This document shows positions 1-8,538 of a stretch of DNA of 64,000 bases, piece after piece. Under the pieces are notes generated by a model. It ran no database searches. It had not been told where the DNA came from and saw only the letters and a list, made by a program, of their open reading frames with translations. The stretch is taken from assembly GCA_027694045.1 (NCBI GenBank), contig JAQEWB010000001.1:992001-1056000 (forward strand), written 5' to 3'. The DNA comes from Bacillaceae bacterium OF18-1A (lineage in GTDB: Bacteria; Bacillota; Bacilli; Bacillales; Bacillaceae_G). The position numbers were made by a program, and so were the translations under genes. The stretch's first letter is position 1. Each line of letters opens with the position of its first letter.

Positions 1-470
1 GACATATTTCTGTCATTGGAATCCTTCTTGCATTAGGGTGCGCTATTGGTTGGGCACTTGGCACAGTCTTTATTAAGAAAACTGGACACCGCGTTAATGC
101 TATTTGGATGGTAACACTTCAGCTTATTATTGGCGGTCTTTGCCTAGTTGGATTTGGATCTGAGTTTGAAAGTTGGTCTGATATCGCTTGGAGTATACCA
201 TTTGTCAGTGTGCTACTCTTTATTTCGTTCTTTGTTATTGCAATGGGATGGCTCGCTTACTTCACACTTGTTGGAGCTGGTGAAGCAAGTAAAGTTGGAG
301 CTTATACGTTCCTTATCCCTCTTATCGCTATTATTGTAAGTTCAATTTTCTTACATGAGGCCATTACAATGAGCTTGTTTATCGGTCTATTATTTATTGT
401 CGTGAGTATTTGCTTTGTAAATATAAAGCCAAAAACACTTGCTGTAGGGCAGCAAGTTGAAGTGAAATAA
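1..470 (+). CDS. EamA/DMT-family membrane transporter, C-terminal part (cut by window edge)
   Basis: The frame is open from base 3, with no start inside the window, so only the last ~156 residues are present. They form about five hydrophobic helices, with a 'GxxxWALGTVFIKKTG'-like opening and a late 'SKVGAYTFLIPLIAIIVSS' helix. That is the pattern of the second EamA repeat of drug/metabolite-superfamily exporters, in which small residues and a helix-breaking Pro line the pore. The substrate cannot be read. The gene ends in a hydrophilic tail, followed at once by a bidirectional terminator shared with the convergent ycnI. Confidence 0.8.
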   Translation, partial: HISVIGILLALGCAIGWALGTVFIKKTGHRVNAIWMVTLQLIIGGLCLVGFGSEFESWSDIAWSIPFVSVLLFISFFVIAMGWLAYFTLVGAGEASKVGAYTFLIPLIAIIVSSIFLHEAITMSLFIGLLFIVVSICFVNIKPKTLAVGQQVEVK

Positions 471-475
471 GCGTG

Positions 476-507
476 AGAAAGAGCCTACTATTTGTAGGCT
501 CTTTCTT
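476..507. terminator. Bidirectional Rho-independent terminator
   Basis: An inverted repeat of about 13 bp (AGAAAGAGCCTAC / GTAGGCTCTTTCT) lies between the stops of the convergent EamA and ycnI genes. It is T-rich on both sides, so it can serve both. Confidence 0.85.
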
Positions 508-512
508 ATACC

Positions 513-1133
513 TTACTTTTTACTACGTACTACAAATACACACGTTCCCACCGATGATGCAATCGCTAAAATAGACAAGACAATTGCTATTGTTTGCATA
601 TTACTTGTACTTTCATTCTTTCCTACACTAGATACTTCTCCATGTTCTCCAGTTAAGGGCGTACCTTTTGCAATTGTAGTAAGTGAATGCGGTTTTTCAG
701 CTTTTTCATCGCCTGTCCATTCAACAATTTCTCCGTCTTTATATTGTTGATATGCGTCCCAGGCTATTTTTTGTTCTTTATCCGGATTTTTAGCGACGAA
801 AGTAAATCGCTGAAACTGACCAGGTAAAATCCCTTCTCCTGTTGCTTCCCATACTACAGTTTTAACTTTTCCAGCTGCATCTTTTTGCTCTTCAACTTTC
901 CACCCTGGCACTGGTTCATACTGTTGAAACTCCACTCCAGACGGTATTTTTAGTGTGACTTTGGTTGTTGCCACATTTTTTTCAACAGGTACTTTTATCG
1001 TATAAGTCTCCCAAGAACCAATGTCAGAAGTTGCTGGCTTTACAGTGACGTGCGCACTAACAGGTAACGAAAAAATTCCCATTGCAATTATTGTTGCGAT
1101 CATTGTTGTTCCTAATTTTTTTATACGCTTCAT
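513..1133 (-). CDS. ycnI: YcnI-family (DUF1775) copper-associated secreted protein
   Basis: This 206-residue protein has a signal peptide (positively charged start, hydrophobic core to ~A27). The predicted mature protein starts with His (HVTVKP). One C-terminal transmembrane helix (~180-200) and a short basic tail follow, so the domain sits outside the membrane and is anchored by its tail. DUF1775/YcnI domains are known to bind Cu(II) through the N-terminal His and nearby residues, and are found beside CopCD-type ycnJ. Here it lies 17 bp downstream of ycnJ on the same strand, clearly one operon. Its likely role is extracytoplasmic copper binding or delivery. The family call is confident; the exact physiological role is inferred. 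Confidence 0.88.
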   Translation of the reverse strand: MKRIKKLGTTMIATIIAMGIFSLPVSAHVTVKPATSDIGSWETYTIKVPVEKNVATTKVTLKIPSGVEFQQYEPVPGWKVEEQKDAAGKVKTVVWEATGEGILPGQFQRFTFVAKNPDKEQKIAWDAYQQYKDGEIVEWTGDEKAEKPHSLTTIAKGTPLTGEHGEVSSVGKNESTSNMQTIAIVLSILAIASSVGTCVFVVRSKK

Positions 1134-1150
1134 TTTCTATTAACTCCTTT

Positions 1151-2818
1151 TTATCTGCCACCTACAATAAATTTATAATCCGTATCAAAGCTATCAAGAG
1201 ATTTTGTTAATCCATGAACATGTATATTCCAGTTTCCTGTCATATTAATATACATACCTTCTGCTTCATATTCTCCCGGTGAAATTGCTGAAACTTTAAA
1301 TGAACCTTTTCCCATGTTCATATCTAATGATTGAGTCGTCAATATCATTTGTTCCATATCAGTAACAGGCTGTCCCTTTTCATCCTTTAGTGTAATATGG
1401 AATTTATTTTGTCCTACCTTATTAGGGCTTACATGTAAAGTAAGTTCATATCCATTATCTAATTGTTTACTCTCTGTAAAAGGTCCAGTAGGAGGCATCG
1501 GCGGCGTTTGTACGTTTGTCATAAAAGCTACAATTACGAAAACGATAATTCCAATAATAAATTCTACTTTCAGTGTAGCTCCTAACCTTTGCTGCCCTCT
1601 CATTTTCCCTTTCACATAATGAATAATTCCCAATATCCCCATGAAAACGAATAAAAGTATCTTTGCTAATAATGCTAATCCATACTTCGTATCAAATAGG
1701 GAATGAATCGTCGGAATAAAAAATGTACTGTTAAAAAGACCCGTTAATACAATGACTATGACAGCACCTGTTGCCCATGGTGAAAAACGCTTAATTGCAT
1801 CCCAATACGTAGTCCACTTGTCATCCTCTTTACGTAAAAGAAGAATAATCGATGATAGACCGCCAACCCATAACGAAGCTGCGAATAAATGTAGAAAGTC
1901 CATAACGACAGCAATGTCTTTAAACTTCAAACCAAATGCGTGACTATTAAAGGCTTTCATAATAAGTAACCCAATAAACAGTATTATTGGAATGCTCCAT
2001 ACTTTAAACGACGAAAGTTTCTCGCTCTTCATCGCAAAATAAGTAACAACCATAAGCAAACTAATAAGAACCATTTGAGTGATCCATACATAGCCAAAAA
2101 CAGATAACTGTAATGTTTCTTTTAATAAAAAAGGATCGAATGCCTCTAACCATGAAACATCGGCATTCATTTTTGCTTGCAACGGTAGATTGAATACTAA
2201 ACTAATAAATATACCAAATAATGAGATCCATAATATTTTCTTACTACTCGATCGAACTAAGGTCGCATTCCCTTTATACATAATAAGATTAAAGAATAAA
2301 ACTCCTAAAAATAGTGAGAAACTGGTATATAAAACCCCACGTTCCATAATCATATCGATCTGCGGGGTATATCCCATCTCCTCAACTTGTACATCGTCTG
2401 CTCCCGCTTCTGTTAATCCAATCTGGAACGGAATAACTCCTTGAATGGGATGTCCATCAGCTGAAATAACTTTCCACTGAATAGAATAGAGACCATTTTT
2501 GAGATTTTCTTGTAATCCAGCCTCTAATAATTTTTTATTTCTTTTATTAATATGAGCATCCTTTAAATCTACCCTTTTACCTGAAGTATCTCTTACAAAC
2601 AATGTATTAAAATGTGAAACTTGTATATCCTCATCAAATTCAATTTTCACAACAGATGGTGCTTTCTTCAACTTTTCATTTTCAGTAGGGTTTGATTTTA
2701 CAACATACGCATGAGCAGACGCACTTTTTGGTATCAATATGATAAATACGCATGCGATTAACAACCATGCCCCTAACCTTTTCATTACTTTCACACTTAT
2801 TTCACTTCTTTCTTCCAT
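1151..2818 (-). CDS. ycnJ: YcnJ-like copper transport protein (CopC-CopD fusion)
   Basis: The 555-residue protein starts with a signal peptide ending SASA, then a CopC domain whose first mature residue is His (HAYVVKSNP...), the expected Cu ligand. A second metal-site element 'SADGHPIQG' follows near residue 120. The middle is a CopD-like membrane domain of about eight helices (~160-440), with His residues in 'NSHAFGL' and 'MDFLHLFAASLWVGG'. The tail (~450-550) is an extracytoplasmic YtkA-like beta domain. In Bacillus subtilis YcnJ serves copper uptake, which is the probable role here. The Met at position 1 has a GGGAG site 5 nt upstream; an internal Met12 has none. It leads the ycnJ-ycnI operon. 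A second CopCD protein lies at the far right of the window. Confidence 0.88.
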   Translation of the reverse strand: MEERSEISVKVMKRLGAWLLIACVFIILIPKSASAHAYVVKSNPTENEKLKKAPSVVKIEFDEDIQVSHFNTLFVRDTSGKRVDLKDAHINKRNKKLLEAGLQENLKNGLYSIQWKVISADGHPIQGVIPFQIGLTEAGADDVQVEEMGYTPQIDMIMERGVLYTSFSLFLGVLFFNLIMYKGNATLVRSSSKKILWISLFGIFISLVFNLPLQAKMNADVSWLEAFDPFLLKETLQLSVFGYVWITQMVLISLLMVVTYFAMKSEKLSSFKVWSIPIILFIGLLIMKAFNSHAFGLKFKDIAVVMDFLHLFAASLWVGGLSSIILLLRKEDDKWTTYWDAIKRFSPWATGAVIVIVLTGLFNSTFFIPTIHSLFDTKYGLALLAKILLFVFMGILGIIHYVKGKMRGQQRLGATLKVEFIIGIIVFVIVAFMTNVQTPPMPPTGPFTESKQLDNGYELTLHVSPNKVGQNKFHITLKDEKGQPVTDMEQMILTTQSLDMNMGKGSFKVSAISPGEYEAEGMYINMTGNWNIHVHGLTKSLDSFDTDYKFIVGGR

Positions 2819-3174
2819 TTAGTCTCCCGTCAAAATATTCATCTAGTTAAGTATAAAATGCTATACAGTACAATATTTTATTTCTCACTCATCCCTTAAG
2901 CTTCCAATATAACAGTTACTACTCTTATTAACTTAACTTACGTTTTTAAAGTCGATTGTTATTATATCATAAAATATATTTATGTAAGTTTCTAAATAAG
3001 AAAAGTTATCGTGAATCATTTGTGAAGAAAATGTGAAATAGCAATTACATAAATAAAAAGGCATTACGCTATTACGTAACACCTTTCTCAAAAATATACT
3101 TCTTTTATTCTCCTAACCCTATCGAGATAAGGTAAAGCAACGCTCGAGTACCTCGTTCTACTAATTTGTTATTT
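2819..3174. other. Intergenic region upstream of ycnJ
   Basis: This very AT-rich 356 bp has no credible reading frame. It should hold the ycnJ promoter (reading leftwards), but I could not pick -35/-10 boxes with confidence. The terminator of the neighbouring CgeB-like gene lies at 3057-3086. Confidence 0.5.
3057..3086 (-). terminator. Terminator-like hairpin downstream of the CgeB-like gene
   Basis: On the minus strand an AAAGGTGTTACG / CGTAATGCCTTT hairpin is followed by TTTTATTT. It lies ~90 nt past the stop of the CgeB-like gene. It is a near copy of the hairpin at 4329-4361 (same ...GTTACG..ATTACG... core). Confidence 0.65.
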
Positions 3175-4182
3175 TTAAATTTCATTTTCAAAACTAATCT
3201 CAATGATTTTCAACAACTGTTTTACCCTTTTATCATATGTATGTTCAATTAACGTTCTCTTAAATCCTTCCATCGCAACTTTCTTTCTTTGTTCCGGATT
3301 CATTAAATATCTTTCTGCTTTCTCTATAAAATCATCCGGTGAAGTAAATGTCTCAATTTGCACCCCTGGAATGTAGCACTTTTCCAAATCCGAACGAATA
3401 TCTGTCATTTGAAAAGAACCTGTACTAGCTATTTCAAATGTACGATTATTAATGGAACAAGCATTTATTCTTACTCTATTTTTATTAAATATTTCATCCT
3501 CTATCGAACGATGTATATTCATGTTAATTTTACTTTTCTTATAAAATTCTATATTTTTTTCATAAACAAAAAATGGTAAAAGAAAAATTTTATCTTTTAA
3601 CAACTCATAATTCTTTAGTCTATCCCAATTATACCCTACAATTAGAGTGCTTTTAGTCGCTAAGTATTCTGCAATTGAATCAATAAATGCGAGCCGATTA
3701 TCGAAAGCTGTCCCTATAAAACTAATATCAAATATATATTCCTCTTCTTTAAGTGCTGGCGTATATACAGGTGGCTCTGCCGCTAAAGGTAAATAAAATA
3801 CATTATCACAGCCTAAGTTTTTATAAAAATCAATACACCCTGTATCTTGTGTAAAAACATAATCATAATCAAGCACTAAGTTTTTCGTCACATCTGTAAA
3901 ATAAGGATCGTCTGTAAGCCAAAGTGCAGTCTTAAAATTATATTGTTTTAATGCTTGAATCCCCTTACTTATCCCTTCTTCAAACCCATGAAATACAATA
4001 ATGAGGTCCGGCTGTATATGTAAAGCAGTTTCCACCAAATTTTCGTATGTTACCATCGTTACATGACTAACTGCCTTTTTCAAGCTATTAAATATAGATT
4101 CCTCTAGCACCGGAAAATATGCAGGAACACTCGATTTAACAAATAATACGTTAAAACTTTCAATACTATATGACATCTTCAC
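3175..4182 (-). CDS. CgeB-like glycosyltransferase family protein
   Basis: The protein has 335 residues and no signal peptide or membrane helix. Its N-terminal half is Rossmann-like ('PDLIIVFHGFEEG', 'ALWLTDDPYFTD', 'DYVFTQDTGCIDFYKNLG'). The C-terminal half carries the CgeB/glycosyltransferase-1 signature 'RVFEIASTG'-like 'NNRTFEIASTGSFQMTD', then 'YLMNPEQRKKVAMEGFKRTLIEHTYDKRVKQLL'. CgeB-like proteins are GT4-type enzymes linked in Bacillus to the spore outer layer (cge genes). The domain family is well supported; the sugar donor, acceptor and any spore role are inferred. It stands alone, 180 bp downstream of a separate gene with its own terminator. Confidence 0.75.
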   Translation of the reverse strand: MKMSYSIESFNVLFVKSSVPAYFPVLEESIFNSLKKAVSHVTMVTYENLVETALHIQPDLIIVFHGFEEGISKGIQALKQYNFKTALWLTDDPYFTDVTKNLVLDYDYVFTQDTGCIDFYKNLGCDNVFYLPLAAEPPVYTPALKEEEYIFDISFIGTAFDNRLAFIDSIAEYLATKSTLIVGYNWDRLKNYELLKDKIFLLPFFVYEKNIEFYKKSKINMNIHRSIEDEIFNKNRVRINACSINNRTFEIASTGSFQMTDIRSDLEKCYIPGVQIETFTSPDDFIEKAERYLMNPEQRKKVAMEGFKRTLIEHTYDKRVKQLLKIIEISFENEI

Positions 4183-4328
4183 AGATAGCCACTCTCCAAT
4201 ACATCAAATTAACGATTATACTATTTGTATTTCCTAAACAAACTACTCTTCTCATTTTACGCCTTAGTATAAGGTATGACTTTCTTATAAAATGTATAAC
4301 TTTTGTCACTTCACACTCATACATAAAT

Positions 4329-4361
4329 AAAAGGAGTTACGTTATTACGCAACTCCTTTTT
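4329..4361 (-). terminator. Rho-independent terminator of the VOC gene
   Basis: An AAGGAGTTGCG / CGTAACTCCTT stem (one G-U pair), followed by TTTTATTTAT on the minus strand, begins 3 nt after the VOC-gene stop. Confidence 0.85.
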
Positions 4362-4363
4362 GC

Positions 4364-4783
4364 TTATTTCTCTTCTGGATAATCACAATATTCAATGATT
4401 GTTCCCTCTGTATCTGCTGGATTAAGATAAATTAATCTTCTACCATGCTTATTCGTTCGAAGTGTATGTTCTAACGTTCGAATACCTTGTTCTTTTAACT
4501 CCTCTAAAGCTACGTCTAAATCATCTACACGATACGCAACGTGATGAACACCCTTACCTTTTTGTTTAATAAATCGTGCTATTGGCGATGTCGTATTATT
4601 CGTAGGCGCAAGTAATTCAATTCTATCCCCATCTACTTCAAGAATGGCTACCTCACTTTCAACACCTGGCGCTTCGCTTACGTAACGGTCAATTAAAGTT
4701 CCTAACAAAACCGTTTCATAAAAACGTATCGTACTATCTATATCACGAACTGCAATTCCAATATGATCAATTGTTTTTTTCAT
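4364..4783 (-). CDS. VOC-family protein, methylmalonyl-CoA epimerase-like
   Basis: The 139 residues form two βαβββ modules of the vicinal-oxygen-chelate fold: 'IDHIGIAVRDIDSTIRFYETVL' (residues ~5-26) and 'GVHHVAYRVDDLDVALEELKEQGIR' (~77-101). The metal ligands of methylmalonyl-CoA epimerases are visible: His7 of DHIGIAV, His of VHHVAYRV and Glu of the final 'GTIIEYCDY'. Length matches the epimerase/glyoxalase family. The reaction would be (R)/(S)-methylmalonyl-CoA interconversion, but no mutase or carboxylase gene lies nearby, so the substrate is uncertain. It could follow brnQ transcriptionally, but a strong hairpin separates them. Confidence 0.78.
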   Translation of the reverse strand: MKKTIDHIGIAVRDIDSTIRFYETVLLGTLIDRYVSEAPGVESEVAILEVDGDRIELLAPTNNTTSPIARFIKQKGKGVHHVAYRVDDLDVALEELKEQGIRTLEHTLRTNKHGRRLIYLNPADTEGTIIEYCDYPEEK

Positions 4784-4832
4784 GTACTTTTCCCCTACTA
4801 CTTTATTTTTTTGATCCTTATCAATAGTAACA

Positions 4833-4867
4833 AAAAAAGTTATAGAAACAAATTCTATAACTTTTTT
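4833..4867 (-). terminator. Rho-independent terminator of brnQ
   Basis: An AAAAAAGTTATAGAA / TTCTATAACTTTTTT perfect stem with a T-run lies directly after the brnQ stop and upstream of the VOC gene. Confidence 0.85.
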
Positions 4868-4870
4868 CTT

Positions 4871-6229
4871 TTAACTTATTTTCTTATTTGCACTAGCCGC
4901 TGGGCGAATGCCATTCTTCATTTTTACCACGCTAATGCCGTATCCAATTAATCCACCAATTACTGCTGGGAATACCCATCCTAATCCGACTTCGTGCATT
5001 GGAAGTAACTTAGTAAGAATATCGTTTACTAGCGCTAACTGCACACCTGCTGCATTTAATCCATCAAACATACTTACAATAAACGTTATTAATAAGCTGC
5101 CTTGGTACACTTCTGCTCGTCCATTGAATAATAGATGTAGGAACGTTAAGAAAATTAATACGATTGCTAATGGATAAATCGCCGTTAATACAGGAACTGA
5201 AATTGAAATTAATTGCGTTAACCCTACATTTGCAACAACTGCACTGAAAACTGATAATATAATTGCAATTGTTTTGTATGAAACGTTTGGAAATAGCTTA
5301 TGGAAAAATGAAGAACATGCCGATACAAGTCCAACACTAGTTGTTAAACAAGCTGCTATAACCATGATACCTAAAATAATTCCGCCATATGAACCAAAAT
5401 AATAGTTCGAAACTTTTGCTAATACAGCACCGCCGTTATCTAAGTGACCAAGTTTTGCAACACTTGAAGCCCCCATAAATGAAAGCGCTGAATAAATGAT
5501 TGCTAAAATAGATGCAGCGATCAATGTTGCTTTTGCACAAACAATCATAATGTCTTTTTTTGTTTTTGAACCTTTTTCTTTAATAGCATTGATAATAATA
5601 ATACCAAATACGAATGAAGCTAACGTATCCATTGTTAAATAGCCTTCTTGGAATCCTTTAAAGAATGCATGTGATGTATAAGCCTCTGCAGGTGTTTGCA
5701 TCTCTCCCATTGGATGAATAAAAGCAAATAATACTAGAATCCCGATAAATGTTAATTTAATTGGCGTCAAGATTTTCCCTACAATATCGACAATTTTCGC
5801 AGGATTTAGCGAAAAAAAACAAGTGATGCTAAAGAATATAATTGTAAAAAGAATTAATGCTGAAGAACTCATTGCTTCTGGCACAAAAGGTTTAATACCA
5901 ATTTCATAAGAAACGCTTCCTGTTCTCGGAATAGCAAATAGCGGACCAATCGCTAAATATAAAACTGTTGTAAATACAATTCCGAATACTGGATGCACGC
6001 GGCTTGCTAACGATTGTAGATCCTCTTTACCTGAAATACCAAATGCTAATACTCCTAGTAAAGGTAATCCTACACCTGTTACTAAAAATCCAGCGTTTGC
6101 AATCCATACATTCTCTCCTGCTGATTGACCAAGCATCGCTGGGAATATTAAATTTCCTGCTCCAAAAAATAGAGCAAATAACATTAAACCAATAACTACT
6201 ATGAACGAAAATGGTACTTTATTCGTCAT
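4871..6229 (-). CDS. brnQ: Branched-chain amino acid transport system II carrier protein (BrnQ)
   Basis: This is a 452-residue, ~12-helix secondary transporter of the LIVCS family. It imports Leu, Ile and Val with Na+ or H+. The first helix 'LMLFALFFGAGNLIFPAMLGQSAG' is the family signature. A longer reading (start 6247) exists, but the GGAGGT ribosome site lies inside it; the Met at 6229 is 7 nt downstream of that site, so it is chosen. A CodY-like motif lies ~50 bp upstream (6282-6296), in keeping with nutritional control of branched-chain amino acid uptake. It is monocistronic, with its own terminator. Confidence 0.92.
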   Translation of the reverse strand: MTNKVPFSFIVVIGLMLFALFFGAGNLIFPAMLGQSAGENVWIANAGFLVTGVGLPLLGVLAFGISGKEDLQSLASRVHPVFGIVFTTVLYLAIGPLFAIPRTGSVSYEIGIKPFVPEAMSSSALILFTIIFFSITCFFSLNPAKIVDIVGKILTPIKLTFIGILVLFAFIHPMGEMQTPAEAYTSHAFFKGFQEGYLTMDTLASFVFGIIIINAIKEKGSKTKKDIMIVCAKATLIAASILAIIYSALSFMGASSVAKLGHLDNGGAVLAKVSNYYFGSYGGIILGIMVIAACLTTSVGLVSACSSFFHKLFPNVSYKTIAIILSVFSAVVANVGLTQLISISVPVLTAIYPLAIVLIFLTFLHLLFNGRAEVYQGSLLITFIVSMFDGLNAAGVQLALVNDILTKLLPMHEVGLGWVFPAVIGGLIGYGISVVKMKNGIRPAASANKKIS

Positions 6230-6281
6230 CATATAACCTCCATTCAAAATAAATTATGTCATTTCCATTTTTAACTAATTG

Positions 6282-6296
6282 AATTTTCTGAATTCT
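6282..6296 (-). promoter_or_regulatory. Candidate CodY-binding motif upstream of brnQ
   Basis: AATTTTCTGAATTCT on the plus strand matches 12 of 15 positions of the CodY consensus AATTTTCWGAAAATT. Its place ahead of a branched-chain amino acid importer fits CodY, but the motif is AT-rich and such matches are common here. Confidence 0.4.
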
Positions 6297-6412
6297 TAAC
6301 TTAAGTATGAACTATTCTTGAACTCATTATAGTTTGAAAGATAATATTTTGCAATACTATTTTCTAATTTTTCTTTCATTTTATAAATATACATTTTTTT
6401 ACATGTAAAATT

Positions 6413-6444
6413 AAAAGCCAACATGATATTTCATGTTGGCTTTT
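6413..6444 (-). terminator. Rho-independent terminator of azoR
   Basis: An AAAAGCCAACATGA / TCATGTTGGCTTTT hairpin (loop TATT) lies 15 nt after the azoreductase stop. Confidence 0.85.
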
Positions 6445-6459
6445 CTTCATAACTACGAA

Positions 6460-7086
6460 TTAAAATTTTGCAGCTACTTTCTTAACATTCTCTAATCCCT
6501 CTTCAACGATTTGTTGTGAACGATCCGGATATTGATTGTGCCCTTCAATTACTACTGTCTCTGGATTTGTAATTCCCCAGAACCCAAGCACATTTGTCAC
6601 ATAATTAACAGCCATTTCCATAGGAGCCATTTGTTCTGAAGAATAATCTGAACCACGAGCACCTAACACAACCACTTTCTTATCCCCAGCTAAACCTTGT
6701 GGACCATTAGCTGTATATTTAAATGTTTTTCCAGCTTGAGATAAGTATGAAATATACGTAATTAATGGCGCTGGCACTGTGAAGTTCCATAGCGGGAACG
6801 CAAATACAACTTTATCAGCTTCTAAAAACTGATTTAAGTATTGATCTACAGTTGCTACAGCTTTCTCTTCTTCTGCTGTTAGCTCCATTCCTTGACTACG
6901 TTTGTAACCACCTGAAATAGCGATATTTCCGTAATAAGGAAGATCTAGTGCAAATAAATCTAACTCCGTAATTTCTGTATTAGGATTTGCTTCCTTATAA
7001 GCACTTACAAATGTTTCATACATTTTCGAACTAATTGCCTGCTCCGCTGGACGATCGTTTGCTTTTACAAATAATACTTTTGACAT
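6460..7086 (-). CDS. azoR: FMN-dependent NADH-azoreductase (AzoR family)
   Basis: This flavodoxin-like quinone/azo reductase carries out two-electron NADH reduction of quinones and azo bonds. N-terminal 'MSKVLFVKANDRP' and the FMN-phosphate loop precede 'FPLWNFTVPAPLITYISYLSQAGKTF', the hallmark of the family. 'LGARGSDYSS' lies near residue 145. The 208-residue length equals Bacillus AzoR. The frame stays open upstream to 7161, adding 25 residues rich in Lys and Glu. The start at 7086 has its own AGAGGAG site ~9 nt upstream and matches the family length. A start at 7152 (site AGGTGA) cannot be excluded and would give a ~230-residue form. Confidence 0.88.
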   Translation of the reverse strand: MSKVLFVKANDRPAEQAISSKMYETFVSAYKEANPNTEITELDLFALDLPYYGNIAISGGYKRSQGMELTAEEEKAVATVDQYLNQFLEADKVVFAFPLWNFTVPAPLITYISYLSQAGKTFKYTANGPQGLAGDKKVVVLGARGSDYSSEQMAPMEMAVNYVTNVLGFWGITNPETVVIEGHNQYPDRSQQIVEEGLENVKKVAAKF

Positions 7087-7445
7087 TGTTTTATTCTCCT
7101 CTACTTTCATATTTTCTTCTTTTTTACCAAATAATGAGCTAAATAATCCCATTTTCTTCACCTATACTTCCTTTTCATATTCATTATTCATCATCATAAA
7201 AATTCTTATTCTAATAAAAAGTTCCAATAGATACCTTAAGTGAAATCACTCGAAACTTTTTGTTATTTAATTACTTTACATAAGTGATTGTAATATAGTC
7301 ACTTACTTTAGTCAAGTAACTTTTATTAAAAATTAAAATCTCGAAATAAAAATATTTTTCACAATCAATTTAAACAGCAACTACAAACTTTTTACTTGTA
7401 TAATAAGTATAGAGAGAGAATTTCATATTCAGAAAGGATTCATTC

Positions 7446-8411
7446 ATGAGCACGATAGAAAAAATTCAAACTTTTATTATTCTTTTTGCTGTTATATGTG
7501 GCATCGTACTTGGACAGTTTAATGTCATACATATGTATTCAGATACATTTATTGTCCCCTTCTTATTCTTTATGCTATATGGATTATTCCTCAGCATCCC
7601 ATTGAAAGAAATAAAAACCGGCTTTCGTAATGTAAAATTTGCCGGAACAAGCCTTACGATTAACTTTTTATGGACACCTTTCCTCGCTTGGGGGTTAGGA
7701 GCACTATTTCTTTCAGATCACCCAGCACTTTGGGTTGGATTTATTATGTTAATGGTTACTCCATGTACAGATTGGTACTTAATCTTTACTGAAATAGCGA
7801 AAGGAAATGTAGCACTTTCTACTGCAATTTTGCCTGTAAATTTAATATTGCAAGTACTACTCCTTCCCATTTATTTATTTTTATTTGCTGGTGTCATGAA
7901 GACTGTAGCGGTTTCTGTTTTAGTAGAAAGTATTGTTATCGTAATCGTCTTACCATTTGTACTTGCACACGCTACAAAATTCATTATGAATAAAATGAAA
8001 AAAGCTGAAACACTCGAGAATAAACTCATTCCGTTTTTCAGCTCTGCACAAATTGTATTTTTAAGCTTAGCAATAGTAGCGATGTTTGCATCACAGGGTA
8101 AATATTTACTACAGAATATGAATGTCGTTTTATTATTACTCATTCCGGTTCTATTGTTCTTCGTAATTAATTTTATACTCGGACAATTTGTCGGGCGCAT
8201 CATGCATTTATCTTATAAAGATACAGTAAGTCTAAACTTAACAACATTAGCGAGAAACTCACCTGTTGCACTTGCGATTGCAGTTACAGCTTTTCCAGAC
8301 GAACCTCTTATCGCTCTCGCGTTAGTTATTGGACCGTTGATTGAGCTGCCAGTACTTGCTTGTGTTTCACAAGTGTTGTTACTTATTAAGAAAAAAAAGC
8401 AATATACATAA
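7446..8411 (+). CDS. Arsenic-resistance/BASS-family permease (Acr3-like)
   Basis: The 321-residue protein has ten predicted helices and belongs to the bile acid/arsenite/riboflavin transporter superfamily. Family elements are 'PFLFFMLYGLFLSIPL' (helix 2), 'MLMVTPCTDWYLIFTEIAKGNVALS' (the crossover region, with Cys as in Acr3) and 'LTTLARNSPVALAIAVTAFPDEPLIALALVIGPLIELPVL' (helices 9-10). Acr3 proteins export arsenite, but no arsR or arsC is beside it, so the real substrate may differ. Ribosome site AAAGGA sits 10 nt before the ATG. It is single, with its own terminator. Confidence 0.75.
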   Translation: MSTIEKIQTFIILFAVICGIVLGQFNVIHMYSDTFIVPFLFFMLYGLFLSIPLKEIKTGFRNVKFAGTSLTINFLWTPFLAWGLGALFLSDHPALWVGFIMLMVTPCTDWYLIFTEIAKGNVALSTAILPVNLILQVLLLPIYLFLFAGVMKTVAVSVLVESIVIVIVLPFVLAHATKFIMNKMKKAETLENKLIPFFSSAQIVFLSLAIVAMFASQGKYLLQNMNVVLLLLIPVLLFFVINFILGQFVGRIMHLSYKDTVSLNLTTLARNSPVALAIAVTAFPDEPLIALALVIGPLIELPVLACVSQVLLLIKKKKQYT

Positions 8412-8412
8412 T

Positions 8413-8442
8413 AAAAAAACGTCCTAAAGTAGGACGTTTTTT
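8413..8442 (+). terminator. Rho-independent terminator of the Acr3-like gene
   Basis: A perfect AAAAAACGTCCT / AGGACGTTTTTT hairpin begins right after the stop. Confidence 0.88.
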
Positions 8443-8538
8443 ATTGTCGAGAAATTATAGAAGTAACGATAATTATCCGCACTAAGGATTTTTATACGCT
8501 ATAGAAAATTAATTTGTCGTTACATTAATAAAGCCTTT

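Noticed and set aside
7087..7161. Extended azoreductase start
   Set aside because: Kept only as an alternative: the start at 7086 has its own ribosome site and gives the standard 208 residues.
7871..8203. 110-codon frame antisense to the Acr3-like gene
   Set aside because: A shadow of a clear membrane-protein gene; no ribosome site.
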